Source: Streptomyces sp. ADI95-17
Lineage (GTDB): Bacteria > Actinomycetota > Actinomycetes > Streptomycetales > Streptomycetaceae
Length of the DNA stretch: 64,000 nt
Reading direction: 5' to 3'
Assembly (NCBI RefSeq): GCF_003846175.1
Contig: NZ_ML123046.1
Span: 344,906 to 408,905, forward strand
Shown piece after piece: positions 34,406 to 46,134 of the stretch; the stretch's first letter is position 1; every line of letters begins with the position of its first letter. The notes beneath the pieces were generated by a model, which made no database searches, was not told the DNA's origin, and worked only from the letters and a program-made list of their open reading frames with translations. Both the position numbers and the translations under genes were made by a program.

Positions 34406-34953
34406 CCAGCACCACCGAGAGCACCCGCGAGCTCCTGCTCAGCCGGATCCGCGACGTTCCGGACTACCCGAAGCCGGGTGTGCTGTTCAAGGACATCACC
34501 CCGCTGCTCGCGGACCCGGTGGCCTTCTCGGCGCTCACCGACACCCTCGTCGAGCTGTGCGTACGGCACGGCGCCACGAAGGTCGTCGGCCTGGAGGCGC
34601 GCGGCTTCATCCTGGCCGCCCCGGTCGCGGTCCGGGCCGGTCTCGGCTTCGTACCCGTCCGCAAGGCGGGGAAGCTGCCCGGGGCCACGCTCGGCCAGGC
34701 GTACGAGCTGGAGTACGGCACCGCCGAGATCGAGATCCACGCGGAGGACCTGTCCGCCGACGACCGGATCATGGTCATCGATGACATCCTCGCCACCGGC
34801 GGCACCGCCGAGGCCTCGCTGGAGCTGATCCGGCGGGCCGGTGCCGAGGTCGCGGGCGTCGCGGTCCTCATGGAGCTCGGTTTCCTCCCCGGACGGGCCC
34901 GGCTGGAGCAGGGCCTGCGGGGCGCGCCGCTGGAGGTTCTGATCACGGTCTGA
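34402..34953 (+). CDS. apt: Adenine phosphoribosyltransferase
   Basis: A 183-residue type I phosphoribosyltransferase. The PRPP motif is MVIDDILATGGTA (124-136), and EARGFILAAPVA and RKAGKLPG complete the Apt fingerprint. It salvages adenine to AMP. The ATG at 34402 overlaps the secF stop. The position between secF and relA is conserved in actinobacteria. Confidence 0.96.
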   Translation: MTSTTESTRELLLSRIRDVPDYPKPGVLFKDITPLLADPVAFSALTDTLVELCVRHGATKVVGLEARGFILAAPVAVRAGLGFVPVRKAGKLPGATLGQAYELEYGTAEIEIHAEDLSADDRIMVIDDILATGGTAEASLELIRRAGAEVAGVAVLMELGFLPGRARLEQGLRGAPLEVLITV

Positions 34954-34991
34954 GCAGTTCCGACCGTATCTGGCAACGGATCGTGCGAACA

Positions 34992-35025
34992 GGACGGGCA
35001 CCCGGGAACAACCGGGTGCCCGTCC
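34992..35025 (+). terminator. Terminator after apt
   Basis: A 14-bp perfect stem (34992-35005 with 35012-35025) and a 6-nt loop, 39 nt after the apt stop, separates the sec-apt operon from relA. Confidence 0.8.
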
Positions 35026-35090
35026 CGCGTTGTCAGGAGTCTCACGGTCCCCGGGGGAGGACCGGCCGCGGGGTCGATACGATGGCCTTT

Positions 35091-35102
35091 CCGGGTACCC
35101 GG
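35091..35102 (+). promoter_or_regulatory. Palindrome in the relA leader
   Basis: CCGGGTACCCGG is a 12-bp perfect palindrome located between a TACGAT -10-like element (35078-35083) and the relA Shine-Dalgarno sequence (GAGGAG at 35111). It could be an operator or a short leader structure; no -35 element is clear. Confidence 0.3.
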
Positions 35103-35121
35103 ATCCGCACGAGGAGCGCTC

Positions 35122-37695
<2,574 letters not shown>

Positions 37696-37700
37696 CGGCG

Positions 37701-37752
37701 ACGAAGCAGAAGGGCCCCGGTACGCATCGCGTACCGGGGCCCTCCGCTTCGT
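37701..37752. terminator. Bidirectional terminator between relA and the DUF349 gene
   Basis: ACGAAGC (37701-37707) pairs with GCTTCGT (37746-37752), and GGGCCCCGGTACGC pairs with GCGTACCGGGGCCC inside it, giving a stem of more than 20 bp with only small internal irregularity. It lies between convergent stop codons at 37695 and 37764. Confidence 0.9.
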
Positions 37753-37763
37753 CCTGGCGGGGA

Positions 37764-38993
37764 TCAGCCGCCGAACTCCTCAAGCCCCTTCAGAGCCTGG
37801 TCCAGCAGCGCCTGCCGGCCCTCCAGCTCCTTGGCCAGCTTGTCGGCCCGGGCGTTGTTGCCCGAGGCGCGGGCCGTGTCGATCTGCGAACGCAGCTTGT
37901 CCACGGCCGCCTGGAGCTGACCGGTCAGACCCGCGGCACGCGCACGCGCCTCCGGGTTCGTCCGCCGCCACTCCGACTCCTCGGCCTCCTGGAGCGCCCG
38001 CTCCACCGCGTGCATCCGCCCCTCGACCTTCGGGCGGGCGTCACGCGGTACGTGGCCGACGGCCTCCCAGCGCTCGTTGATGGCCCGGAACGCGGCCCTG
38101 GCCGCCTTCAGGTCCTTCACCGGCACCAGACGCTCGGCCTCGACCGCGAGCTCCTCCTTCAGCTTGAGGTTCTCGCCCTGCTCCGCGTCCCGCTCGGCGA
38201 AGACCTCGCCGCGGGCGGCGAAGAAGACGTCCTGAGCACCGCGGAAGCGGTTCCACAGATCGTCCTCGGCCTCGCGCTGGGCGCGGCCCGCCGCCTTCCA
38301 CTCCGTCATCAGGTCGCGGTACCGGGCGGCCGTGGCCCCCCAGTCGGTGGAGCCGGAGAGCGACTCCGCCTCGACGACCAGCTTCTCCTTGGCCTTGCGG
38401 GCCTCCTCGCGCTGGGCGTCCAGCGACGCGAAGTGGGCCTTGCGGCGCTTGGAGAACGCCGAGCGGGCATGCGAGAAGCGGTGCCACAGCTCGTCGTCGG
38501 ACTTGCGGTCGAGCCGCGGCAGGCCCTTCCACGTGTCGACCAGCGCGCGGAGCCGCTCGCCCGCGGAGCGCCACTGCTCGCTCTGCGCCAGCTCCTCGGC
38601 CTCGGCGACCAGGGCCTCCTTGGCGTGCTTCGCCTCGTCGGTCTGCTTCGCCTTCTGGGCCTTGCGCTCCTCGCGCCGCGAGTCGACCGTCGCGACGAGC
38701 GCGTCGAGCCGCTTGCGCAGCGCGTCGAGGTCACCGACGGCGTGATGCTCGTCCACCTGCAGACGCAGATGCTCGATGGCGGTCGTCGCGTCCTTCGCCG
38801 ACAGATCGGTGGTCTTCACCCGCCGTTCGAGGAGGCCGATCTCGACCACAATGCCCTCGTACTTGCGCTCGAAGTAGGCCAGAGCCTCCTCGGGGGAACC
38901 CGCCTGCCACGATCCGACGACCTGCTCGCCGTCGGCTGTCCGCACGTACACGGTGCCGGTCTCATCGACACGGCCCCACGGGTCGCTGCTCAC
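37764..38993 (-). CDS. DUF349 repeat protein
   Basis: A 409-residue, highly charged, almost wholly helical protein. After an N-terminal part (WGRVDETGTVYVRTADGEQ) it holds three DUF349 repeats of about 65-70 residues, each with a W-x4-R/A-x6-L-x3-W pattern (for example WKGLPRLDRKSDDELWHRF, WKAAGRAQREAEDDLWNRF). A coiled-coil-like C-terminus follows. DUF349 proteins are of unknown function. The GTG at 38993 has GGAGGAGG upstream. It is convergent with relA. Confidence 0.85.
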   Translation of the reverse strand: MSSDPWGRVDETGTVYVRTADGEQVVGSWQAGSPEEALAYFERKYEGIVVEIGLLERRVKTTDLSAKDATTAIEHLRLQVDEHHAVGDLDALRKRLDALVATVDSRREERKAQKAKQTDEAKHAKEALVAEAEELAQSEQWRSAGERLRALVDTWKGLPRLDRKSDDELWHRFSHARSAFSKRRKAHFASLDAQREEARKAKEKLVVEAESLSGSTDWGATAARYRDLMTEWKAAGRAQREAEDDLWNRFRGAQDVFFAARGEVFAERDAEQGENLKLKEELAVEAERLVPVKDLKAARAAFRAINERWEAVGHVPRDARPKVEGRMHAVERALQEAEESEWRRTNPEARARAAGLTGQLQAAVDKLRSQIDTARASGNNARADKLAKELEGRQALLDQALKGLEEFGG

Positions 38994-39192
38994 AGCGCCT
39001 CCTCCACCTGATGCCCGCGAGGGGGTTCGCCCCCCTGGCATCGTCCACAGTTTCCTGGGGCGGGCAGCGCCCGCCCTGCACAACGCCAATCTAGGCGACC
39101 GGCCGCCCGGCTGTCCGCACTCAGCGCGGCCGAAAAAAATCCGTCCCGCGCCCGTCGTCACCGGCCGGCCCGGTCCGGCCGCCCCCAGCCGG

Positions 39193-39987
39193 TCACGACT
39201 TGGCGACGGCCGCCTTCGAGATGTCCACGGCCTTCTTCGGCGCACCGTCGGCCGCGCCACCTGCCACGCCCGCCGCGCCGATGTCCTTGACGGCCTTCAG
39301 CGAGGCCTCGTCCATCGTGCCGAACGGGGTGTAGGTGGGCGGCAGTTTGCTGTCCTTGTACACCAGGAAGAACTGGCTGCCGCCGGTGTGCGGCTGGCCG
39401 GTGTTCGCCATCGCCACCGTGCCCGCCGGGTAGGTGACCGTGCCGTCCGCGCCGGCCTTGCCCAGCGCGGTCAGGTTCTCGTCCGGGATCGTGTAGCCGG
39501 GACCGCCGGTGCCGTCGCCCTTGGGGTCGCCGCACTGGAGGACGAAGATGCCCTGAGTGGTCAGGCGGTGACACTTCGTACCGTCGAAGAAGCCCTTGTC
39601 GGCCAGCGACTTGAAGGAGTTCGTGGTGTGCGGGGTCTTCGCCGCCTTCATCGCGAACGCGATGTCGCCCTGGCTCGTCTTGAGCGAGAACGTGTACTCG
39701 GCCTTCTTGTCGATCTTCATCGCGGGCTCGGGCGCACTGCTCTCCTTCGCCTCCGGCGACGCGCTGGCCGACGGGCTCGAACTCGCGGCCGCGTCCGCCT
39801 TGTCCTTCTTGTCGTCGTCACCGAGGGCGAGATAGGAACCCACGCCGATGACGGCCACCACGGCCACCACGGACGCGATGACGACCGTCAGCCGCCTCGT
39901 CCTGCGGCGGGCCTCCTCCCGGCGCTGCTGCTGCCGCTCGAACTTCTCCCTGGCGAGCTGCCGCCGCCGCTGATCGCTGCTGACCAC
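39193..39987 (-). CDS. Membrane-anchored cyclophilin-type peptidyl-prolyl isomerase
   Basis: A 264-residue protein: a basic N-terminal segment with coiled-coil character (SSDQRRRQLAREKFERQQQ), one transmembrane helix (LTVVIASVVAVVAVIGVGSYLAL), a Ser/Ala linker and a cyclophilin domain (about 95-264). The domain contains FFDGTKCHRL, QCGDPKGDGTGGPGY and ANTGQPHTGGSQFFL. It is predicted to assist folding outside the membrane. The start GTG at 39987 is preceded by AAGGAG at 8 nt. In mycobacteria a cyclophilin gene is likewise found between relA and hisS. Confidence 0.88.
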   Translation of the reverse strand: MVSSDQRRRQLAREKFERQQQRREEARRRTRRLTVVIASVVAVVAVIGVGSYLALGDDDKKDKADAAASSSPSASASPEAKESSAPEPAMKIDKKAEYTFSLKTSQGDIAFAMKAAKTPHTTNSFKSLADKGFFDGTKCHRLTTQGIFVLQCGDPKGDGTGGPGYTIPDENLTALGKAGADGTVTYPAGTVAMANTGQPHTGGSQFFLVYKDSKLPPTYTPFGTMDEASLKAVKDIGAAGVAGGAADGAPKKAVDISKAAVAKS

Positions 39988-40136
39988 CGGGTGATCTCCT
40001 TGTAGGTCGTGTGATGAGGCCTTGGCTGCCCCGTACCGTATATGGGTTAGCTGTGGAATGAGGAGCGCCGGTAGGCTCTGAACTGCCGCGACCTTCTCAG
40101 TCGCAATCCGCCGTCGGACGACCATTAAGGACGATC

Positions 40137-40823
40137 GTGCTCATTGCCGGGTTCCCCGCAGGGGCCTGGGGGACCAACTGTTATCTGGTCGCCCCGGCCG
40201 CAGGCGAGGAGTGCGTGATCATCGACCCGGGCCACCAGGCCGCGGCCGGAGTCGAGGAAGCGCTGAAGAAGCATCGGCTGAAGCCCGTCGCCGTCGTACT
40301 GACCCACGGCCACATCGACCACGTCGCCTCGGTCGTCCCGGTGTGCGGCGCGCACGACGTCCCCGCCTGGATCCACCCGGAGGACCGGTACATGATGAGC
40401 GACCCGGAGAAGGCCCTCGGCCGCTCCATCGGGATGCCGCTCATGGGCGAGCTGACGATCGGGGAGCCGGACGACGTCAAGGAGCTGAGCGACGGCGCCC
40501 TGCTGAAGCTGGCCGGTCTGGAGTTCGGTGTCGCGCATGCGCCCGGCCATACCAAGGGGTCGGTGACGTTCAGGATGCCCGAGGCCGCGGATGTTCCACA
40601 GATCCTCTTCTCGGGCGACCTGCTCTTCGCCGGCTCCGTCGGACGCACCGACCTGCCCGGCGGCGACCACGCCGAGCTGCTTGAGTCGCTGGCCCGCGTG
40701 TGCCTGCCGCTCGACGACTCGACCGTGGTGCTGTCCGGCCACGGACCCCAGACGACCATCGGCCGTGAGCGCGCCTCGAATCCGTATCTGCACGGTATGG
40801 ACGCGCCCCGACGAGGAATGTGA
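40137..40823 (+). CDS. Metallo-beta-lactamase fold hydrolase, glyoxalase II-like
   Basis: A 228-residue MBL-fold protein. The dinuclear metal site begins with THGHIDH (His57, His59, Asp61, His62), with later ligands in [16 protein letters not shown] and SGHGP. It resembles small glyoxalase II-type hydrolases; the substrate is unknown. The GTG at 40137 has AAGGACG upstream. It precedes hisS by 13 nt, a conserved pairing that suggests cotranscription. Confidence 0.85.
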   Translation: MLIAGFPAGAWGTNCYLVAPAAGEECVIIDPGHQAAAGVEEALKKHRLKPVAVVLTHGHIDHVASVVPVCGAHDVPAWIHPEDRYMMSDPEKALGRSIGMPLMGELTIGEPDDVKELSDGALLKLAGLEFGVAHAPGHTKGSVTFRMPEAADVPQILFSGDLLFAGSVGRTDLPGGDHAELLESLARVCLPLDDSTVVLSGHGPQTTIGRERASNPYLHGMDAPRRGM

Positions 40824-40836
40824 CGAGAGAAATCCC

Positions 40837-42099
40837 GTGAGCACTTTCAAGGCCCCCAAGGGCACGTACGACCTGACCCCGCCCGACTCCGCGAAGTATC
40901 TGGCGGTGCGCGAGGCGATCTCCGCCCCCCTGAAGAACTCCGGCTACGGCTACATCGAGACGCCCGGCTTCGAGGACGTCGCCCTGTTCTCCCGCGGTGT
41001 CGGCGAGTCCACCGACATCGTGACCAAGGAGATGTACACCCTCACCACCAAGGGCGGCTCCCAGCTGGCGCTGCGCCCCGAAGGCACCGCCTCGGTGCTC
41101 CGTGCCGCGCTGGAGGCCAACCTCCACAAGCTCGGCAACCTGCCGGTGAAGCTCTGGTACTCCGGCTCGTACTACCGCTACGAGCGCCCGCAGAAGGGCC
41201 GCTACCGCCACTTCTCGCAGGTCGGCGCCGAGGCGATCGGTGCCGAGGACCCGGCGCTGGACGCCGAGCTGATCATCCTGGCCGACCAGGCGTACCGCGC
41301 CCTGGGCCTGCGGAACTTCCGCATCCTGCTCAACTCGCTGGGCGACAAGGAGTGCCGCCCCGTCTACAGGGACGCGCTCCAGGGCTTCCTGCGCGAGCTC
41401 GACCTGGACGAGGAGACCCGCCGCCGCATCGAGATCAACCCGCTCCGGGTCCTCGACGACAAGCGGCCCGAGGTGCAGAAGCAGCTGACCGGCGCCCCGG
41501 TGCTGCGTGACTACCTCTGCGACGCCTGCAAGGCGTACCACGAGGAGGTGCGCGACCTGCTCTCGGCGGCGGGCGTCGTGTACGAGGACGACGAGAAGCT
41601 CGTCCGCGGCCTCGACTACTACACCCGCACCACCTTCGAGTTCGTCCACGACGGGCTCGGCTCGCAGTCCGCGGTGGGCGGCGGCGGCCGCTACGACGGC
41701 CTGTCCGAGATGATCGGCGGACCGGCGCTCCCGTCGGTCGGCTGGGCGCTCGGCGTGGACCGTACGGTGCTCGCGCTGGAGGCGGAGGGCATCGAGCTCG
41801 AACTGCCCGCTGCCACCAGCGTCTTCGCGGTGCCGCTCGGCGAGGAGGCCCGCCGGGTGCTCTTCGGGGTTGTCACGCAGCTGCGCCGCGAGGGTGTGGC
41901 GGCGGACTTCGCGTACGGGAACCGGGGCCTCAAGGGCGCGATGAAGAGCGCGAACCGGTCGGGGGCCCGCTTCACGATCGTCGCGGGCGAGCGTGACCTG
42001 GCCGAGGGCGCGGTCCAGCTCAAGGACATGGAGTCCGGCGAGCAGACGGCCGTGCCGCTGTCCGACGTGGTCGAGGCGGTCCGCGAGCGTCTGGCCTGA
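40837..42099 (+). CDS. hisS: Histidyl-tRNA synthetase
   Basis: A 420-residue class II synthetase. Motif 2 includes [19 protein letters not shown], the histidine-specific loop is [12 protein letters not shown], and motif 3 is GGRYDGL followed by [11 protein letters not shown]. The C-terminal anticodon domain closes with [15 protein letters not shown]. The GTG at 40837 begins right before [10 protein letters not shown], the family N-terminus. Confidence 0.96.
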   Translation: MSTFKAPKGTYDLTPPDSAKYLAVREAISAPLKNSGYGYIETPGFEDVALFSRGVGESTDIVTKEMYTLTTKGGSQLALRPEGTASVLRAALEANLHKLGNLPVKLWYSGSYYRYERPQKGRYRHFSQVGAEAIGAEDPALDAELIILADQAYRALGLRNFRILLNSLGDKECRPVYRDALQGFLRELDLDEETRRRIEINPLRVLDDKRPEVQKQLTGAPVLRDYLCDACKAYHEEVRDLLSAAGVVYEDDEKLVRGLDYYTRTTFEFVHDGLGSQSAVGGGGRYDGLSEMIGGPALPSVGWALGVDRTVLALEAEGIELELPAATSVFAVPLGEEARRVLFGVVTQLRREGVAADFAYGNRGLKGAMKSANRSGARFTIVAGERDLAEGAVQLKDMESGEQTAVPLSDVVEAVRERLA

Positions 42100-42177
42100 G
42101 ACGTGGCAGGGGTGGCCGGCGGGATCATCCGGCCGGCCGCCCCGAAGCCACCCGCACCCGGGTCGTGCGCACCCCGG

Positions 42178-42987
42178 TCAGCCGTCGCGCCGGTCCTTCC
42201 ACCGGAAGGTCAGCAGGCACGGCACAGGCCCGCCGGCGCACCGGGCGCCGAGGACCAGCGCGACCTTCCCGTACTCCCAGCTCCCGGCCTGTTCGACGAC
42301 GGCCGCCGACTCGGGCAGGAAGACGCCGCGGAAGCCCTGGCACATCCACTTCAGCGGGAACAGCGCCCCGAGGTTCAGCATCCAGCCGGGCAGCGTGTCG
42401 ACCGATATGTAGACACCGGAGATGAACTGCGTGACGAGGAAGGGCAGGACGACGGGCCAGGAGCCGGATCGGCTCCCAGAAGCGGCGGCGGGCCCCGGGG
42501 CCGAAGCCGGTGGTCGGCTCGTCCAGCAGCAGGAGTTCGGGGGAACCGATCACGCCGAGCGCCACGTCGAGACGGCGCCGCCGGCCGCCGGAGAGCTCCT
42601 TGACGCGGGCGCCGGCCTTCTGCTCCAGACCCACCAGCGCGATGACGTCCTCGCAGTCGCGCGGCCCGGGCAGTAGCGGGCGAAGTGCGCCACCGTCTCG
42701 CGTACCGTCAACCCGGCGGGTGCGGATTCATCCTGCCAGACGATGCCGACCGGGGAACGCCAACGGCGGTCGGCGCGGGCCGGGTCGACGCCGAGCACCG
42801 CGGCGGTCCCTTCGGCACGGCTGCGATGACCCCGCAGGATCTCCACGGTCGTGCTCCTACCGGCCCCGTTCGGCCCGAGGATCCCGAACACCTCGCCCCG
42901 CCGGATCCCAAGGTCCAGGCCGTCGACGGCGGTCAGTTCGCCGTAGCGCTTCCTCAGGCCGCGCACTTCAACCCCGAGTTCGGTCAT
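42178..42987 (-). pseudogene. Decayed ABC-2 transporter (ATPase plus permease remnant)
   Basis: Three frames hold pieces of one former transporter. The ATPase starts at ATG 42987 (TELGVEVRGLRKRYGEL), but its Walker A is GPNGAGRSTT with Arg in place of the essential Lys. Near 42665 a one-base frameshift moves the signature (ELSGGRRRRLD) and Walker B (LLLLDEPTTG) to another frame. Near 42470 the ATPase stops and a third frame carries the C-terminus of a DrrB-like permease (VTQFISGVYISVDTLPGW, LFPLKWMCQGFRG) to its stop at 42178. An internal deletion and frameshifts have thus joined and disabled two genes. Confidence 0.85.
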
Positions 42988-43135
42988 GGTAGAGAGCCTC
43001 TCGCGGGCCCCTGAGTTCCGCGCCGGTCGTGCGCAGACCTTCGGGTACACCTTTATGTCCATCGAACAGAAGACTTGTGCCGTGGTACGGCACAATGACC
43101 GTGCCCAGCAGGCCACTCACTGATGGAACGGCGAT

Positions 43136-43771
43136 ATGACGACTGCAGCGGTTGACCATCCCTCCTCCGAACAGGACGAGGACGGCGGGAAGAGGACCAT
43201 CGGCGGCGGTCGGGCGCTCGCACTGCTGCTGGTGATCACGGGCGCTGCCGGACTCCTGGCCGCCTGGGTCATCACGATCGACAAGTTCAAGTTGCTGGAG
43301 GACCCCAACTTCACCCCGGGGTGCAGCCTCAACCCGGTCGTCGCGTGCGGCAACATCATGAAGAGCGAGCAGGCGGCCGCCTTCGGGTTCCCGAACCCGA
43401 TGCTCGGCATGGCCACCTACCCCGTGATCATCGGCATCGGGCTGGCGCTGCTCGCGGGCGCCCGCTTCCGCAGCTGGTACTGGCTCGGGATGAACGCAGG
43501 CACGCTGTTCGGTGTCGGCTTCTGCACCTGGCTCCAGTACCAGTCGCTCTACAACATCAACTCGCTCTGCCTCTGGTGCTGCCTGGCCTGGGTCGCGACG
43601 ATCTTCATGTTCTGCTACATCACCACGCACAACATCAAGCACCGGATCATCCCCGCGCCGAACTGGCTGCGCAACGGCCTGACGGAGTTCCACTGGGTGC
43701 CGCCGGTCCTGTGGATCGGCATCATCGGCATGCTGATCCTGACCCGCTGGTGGGACTTCTGGACCAGCTGA
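43136..43771 (+). CDS. Vitamin K epoxide reductase (VKOR)-family membrane protein
   Basis: A 211-residue membrane protein with four to five helices. The redox centre is CLWC (Cys145 and Cys148) in the loop/helix 4 region, and a partner loop has Cys63 and Cys71 (GCSLNPVVACGN). Bacterial VKORs reoxidise DsbA-like proteins outside the cell membrane using menaquinone, which fits actinomycetes that lack DsbB. The ATG at 43136 is used. The DsbA-like protein at 3121-3636 appears cytoplasmic, so it is probably not its partner. Confidence 0.87.
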   Translation: MTTAAVDHPSSEQDEDGGKRTIGGGRALALLLVITGAAGLLAAWVITIDKFKLLEDPNFTPGCSLNPVVACGNIMKSEQAAAFGFPNPMLGMATYPVIIGIGLALLAGARFRSWYWLGMNAGTLFGVGFCTWLQYQSLYNINSLCLWCCLAWVATIFMFCYITTHNIKHRIIPAPNWLRNGLTEFHWVPPVLWIGIIGMLILTRWWDFWTS

Positions 43772-43827
43772 CCGGCCCCCGTCCCTCCCCGGGCCACCGG
43801 CCCGGCAGGGATGTCAGTCCCGTGGCA

Positions 43828-43833
43828 TAGGCT
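43828..43833 (+). promoter_or_regulatory. -10 element suggesting a leaderless rarA transcript
   Basis: TAGGCT lies exactly at -13 to -8 relative to the GTG start at 43841, and no Shine-Dalgarno sequence precedes that GTG. Transcription starting at the first codon is therefore likely. Confidence 0.5.
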
Positions 43834-43840
43834 TCAAAAC

Positions 43841-45220
43841 GTGGAGCCCGACCTCTTTACCGCAGCCGCCGAAGACCGCCAGGAGAAGGACCCGTCCAGC
43901 AGCCCACTGGCTGTCCGGATGCGCCCCCGCACCCTCGACGAGGTCGTCGGCCAGCAGCATCTGCTCAAGCCGGGCTCGCCGCTGCGCCGCCTGGTCGGCG
44001 AGGGGAGCGGCGGGCCTGCCGGCCCGTCCTCGGTGATCCTCTGGGGCCCGCCCGGCATCGGGAAGACGACGCTGGCGTACGTGGTCAGCAAGGCCACCAA
44101 CAAGCGCTTCGTCGAGCTCTCCGCGATCACCGCGGGGGTCAAGGAGGTGCGCGCCGTCATCGAGGGCGCCCGCCGCGCCACCGGCGGCTACGGCAAGGAG
44201 ACCGTCCTCTTCCTCGACGAGATCCACCGCTTCTCCAAGGCGCAGCAGGACTCCCTGCTGCCGGCGGTGGAGAACCGCTGGGTGACGCTGATCGCGGCGA
44301 CCACCGAGAATCCGTACTTCTCGATCATCTCGCCGCTGCTGTCCCGTTCGCTGCTGCTCACCCTGGAATCGCTCACCGACGACGATCTGAGCGGCCTGCT
44401 GCGGCGTGCCCTGGCCGACGAGCGCGGGCTGGGCGGTGCGGTGTCACTGCCCGAGGACGCCGAGGCACATCTGCTGCGGATCGCGGGCGGCGACGCCCGC
44501 CGGGCGCTGACCGCGCTGGAGGCCGCGGCCGGTGCCGCGCTGTCCAAGCAGGAGAAGGAGATCAGTCTCCTGACCCTGGAGGAGACCGTCGACCGCGCGG
44601 CCGTCAAGTACGACCGGGACGGCGACCAGCACTACGACGTGGCGAGCGCGCTCATCAAGTCGATCCGCGGCTCCGACGTGGACGCCGCCCTGCATTACCT
44701 GGCCCGGATGATCGAGGCGGGGGAGGACCCCCGGTTCATCGCCAGGCGGCTGATGATCTCGGCCAGCGAGGACATCGGTCTCGCCGACCCCACGGCGCTG
44801 CCCACCGCCGTCGCGGCCGCCCAGGCGGTCGCCATGATCGGTTTCCCGGAGGCGGCGCTCACCCTCAGCCATGCCACGATCGCGCTGGCCCTCGCCCCCA
44901 AGTCCAACGCGGCGACGCTGGCGATCTCCGCCGCCCAGGAGGACGTGCGCAGGGGTCTCGCGGGCCCTGTTCCGGCCCATCTGCGCGACGGTCACTACAA
45001 GGGCGCCGCCAAGCTGGGCCATGCCCAGGGCTATGTGTATCCGCACGATGTCCCCGGCGGCATCGCCACCCAGCAGTACGCCCCGGACGCCGTGCGCGAC
45101 AAGCACTACTACCAGCCCACGCGCTACGGCGCGGAGGCGCGCTACGCGGATGTGGTGGAGCGGGTCCGCGAGCGGCTCGGCCGCACCGCCGGTGACGGCA
45201 CCGGCCCGTCCGCGGGCTGA
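43841..45220 (+). CDS. rarA: Replication-associated recombination protein RarA (MgsA)
   Basis: A 459-residue AAA+ ATPase of the clamp-loader type. Walker A is GPPGIGKTT (69-77), Walker B is [11 protein letters not shown], and sensor I is AATTENPYF. The C-terminal oligomerisation region includes [19 protein letters not shown] and [11 protein letters not shown]. RarA acts at stalled replication forks. The GTG at 43841 is chosen because a -10 element sits 7 nt upstream; an ATG at 43811 would add ten atypical residues. Confidence 0.9.
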   Translation: MEPDLFTAAAEDRQEKDPSSSPLAVRMRPRTLDEVVGQQHLLKPGSPLRRLVGEGSGGPAGPSSVILWGPPGIGKTTLAYVVSKATNKRFVELSAITAGVKEVRAVIEGARRATGGYGKETVLFLDEIHRFSKAQQDSLLPAVENRWVTLIAATTENPYFSIISPLLSRSLLLTLESLTDDDLSGLLRRALADERGLGGAVSLPEDAEAHLLRIAGGDARRALTALEAAAGAALSKQEKEISLLTLEETVDRAAVKYDRDGDQHYDVASALIKSIRGSDVDAALHYLARMIEAGEDPRFIARRLMISASEDIGLADPTALPTAVAAAQAVAMIGFPEAALTLSHATIALALAPKSNAATLAISAAQEDVRRGLAGPVPAHLRDGHYKGAAKLGHAQGYVYPHDVPGGIATQQYAPDAVRDKHYYQPTRYGAEARYADVVERVRERLGRTAGDGTGPSAG

Positions 45221-45242
45221 GGGAGCGCGGGGCAGCGCTCCC
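45221..45242. terminator. Bidirectional hairpin between rarA and the DUF2470 gene
   Basis: GGGAGCGC (45221-45228) and GCGCTCCC (45235-45242) form an 8-bp stem directly after the rarA stop, 2 nt from the convergent stop at 45245. Confidence 0.6.
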
Positions 45243-45244
45243 GT

Positions 45245-46078
45245 TCAGCGCGCCGCCGCCTCGAAGAGCGTGTACATCGCGTCACGCAGTTCATTGACGT
45301 CCCGCACCGGAGCGGGGAATTCGAAGCGGGCGTCGTAGCACTGCCCCCGGTCCTCGCGCAGACGCAGCCGCAGCCCGTGCCGGTCCAGCGCGAGCGGCAC
45401 GACGGAAGGCAGATGGGCGGCGCAGCGGCCCTCCGCCCGCCCGCCCAGCAGCCCGCACAGCGTCGCCAGCTGCTCGCCGTGCGCCGCGTGCAGATGCTGC
45501 AGCAGCTCGGCCTCGTACCCGGTCAGCGGATCGGGGGCCGCGTCCCGGAAATCCTCCGGTTCGACCTCCTCGGCGCCCCACAGGTCGTCGACGTACGCCT
45601 CGCTCGTCTCCAGCCTGAGCGTCGTCCGGCCGGGTCCCGAGAGGCCGGGTACGGTGGTGAGCCAGCCGGAGACCCACGCGCGGCCGCGGATGCGGTGCGG
45701 GACGGAGACCGGGGCGACGTCCGTGAGCTCCAGCACAGCCGTCAGCTCGTCGTCCTCGGCGTGCGTCGCGGTCCGTACGGCCGGGGAATCGGCGGGGAGT
45801 TCGAGGAACAGATCTCCTTCGGGGCCGACGCTCCGGGTGAGCGGCACCAGCTGATCCCAGGCCGCTGCGTCCACCCCGGGGATGAGCAGCACCGACGAGC
45901 AGGTACTCTGTACGAGAGTTCGTGTGCGCTCGGCTGCTGACGGCATCCGAGTGTTTTCAAGCCCGCCGGGACGCGGCTGACCACGATCTGATCGGTCCTC
46001 CGTCGTATCGGCACCCCGAGGGGTGTCGACGCTGTCAGTGCTGTCCGTGATGTGACTGGTGTTCCCCGGGCGAGACAT
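45245..46078 (-). CDS. DUF2470 domain protein under a putative iron box
   Basis: A 277-residue protein. Residues 1-45 are polar and low-complexity; then a split-barrel-like first domain (about 50-160) and a C-terminal DUF2470 region (about 170-275: HLHAAHGEQLATLCGLLGG and LALDRHGLRLRL) as found in HugZ-type haem-utilisation proteins. It probably handles haem or a related ligand, but catalytic residues are not evident. The ATG at 46078 has a strong AAGGAG 7 nt upstream; an internal ATG at 45946 has none. A DmdR1-like iron box (46093-46111) lies 14 bp upstream, so expression is likely repressed by iron. Confidence 0.78.
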   Translation of the reverse strand: MSRPGNTSHITDSTDSVDTPRGADTTEDRSDRGQPRPGGLENTRMPSAAERTRTLVQSTCSSVLLIPGVDAAAWDQLVPLTRSVGPEGDLFLELPADSPAVRTATHAEDDELTAVLELTDVAPVSVPHRIRGRAWVSGWLTTVPGLSGPGRTTLRLETSEAYVDDLWGAEEVEPEDFRDAAPDPLTGYEAELLQHLHAAHGEQLATLCGLLGGRAEGRCAAHLPSVVPLALDRHGLRLRLREDRGQCYDARFEFPAPVRDVNELRDAMYTLFEAAAR

Positions 46079-46092
46079 GCGATCTCCTTAAG

Positions 46093-46111
46093 TAAGGTGA
46101 GCCTAACCTAA
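46093..46111. promoter_or_regulatory. DmdR1/DtxR-type iron box
   Basis: Read on the minus strand this 19-mer is TTAGGTTAGGCTCACCTTA, differing by one base from the Streptomyces DmdR1 iron-box form TTAGGTTAGGCTCACCTAA. It occupies a third of the 56-bp gap between the divergent DUF2470 and rpsD starts, 14 bp from the former and 23 bp from the latter. Confidence 0.8.
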
Positions 46112-46134
46112 CCTACAACGGAGGTCTGGAGAAC

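Noticed and set aside
39133-39139. A run of seven A's (T's on the minus strand) as intrinsic terminator of the cyclophilin gene
   Set aside because: The nearest stem is over 20 nt away from the T-run, so it does not form a standard terminator.
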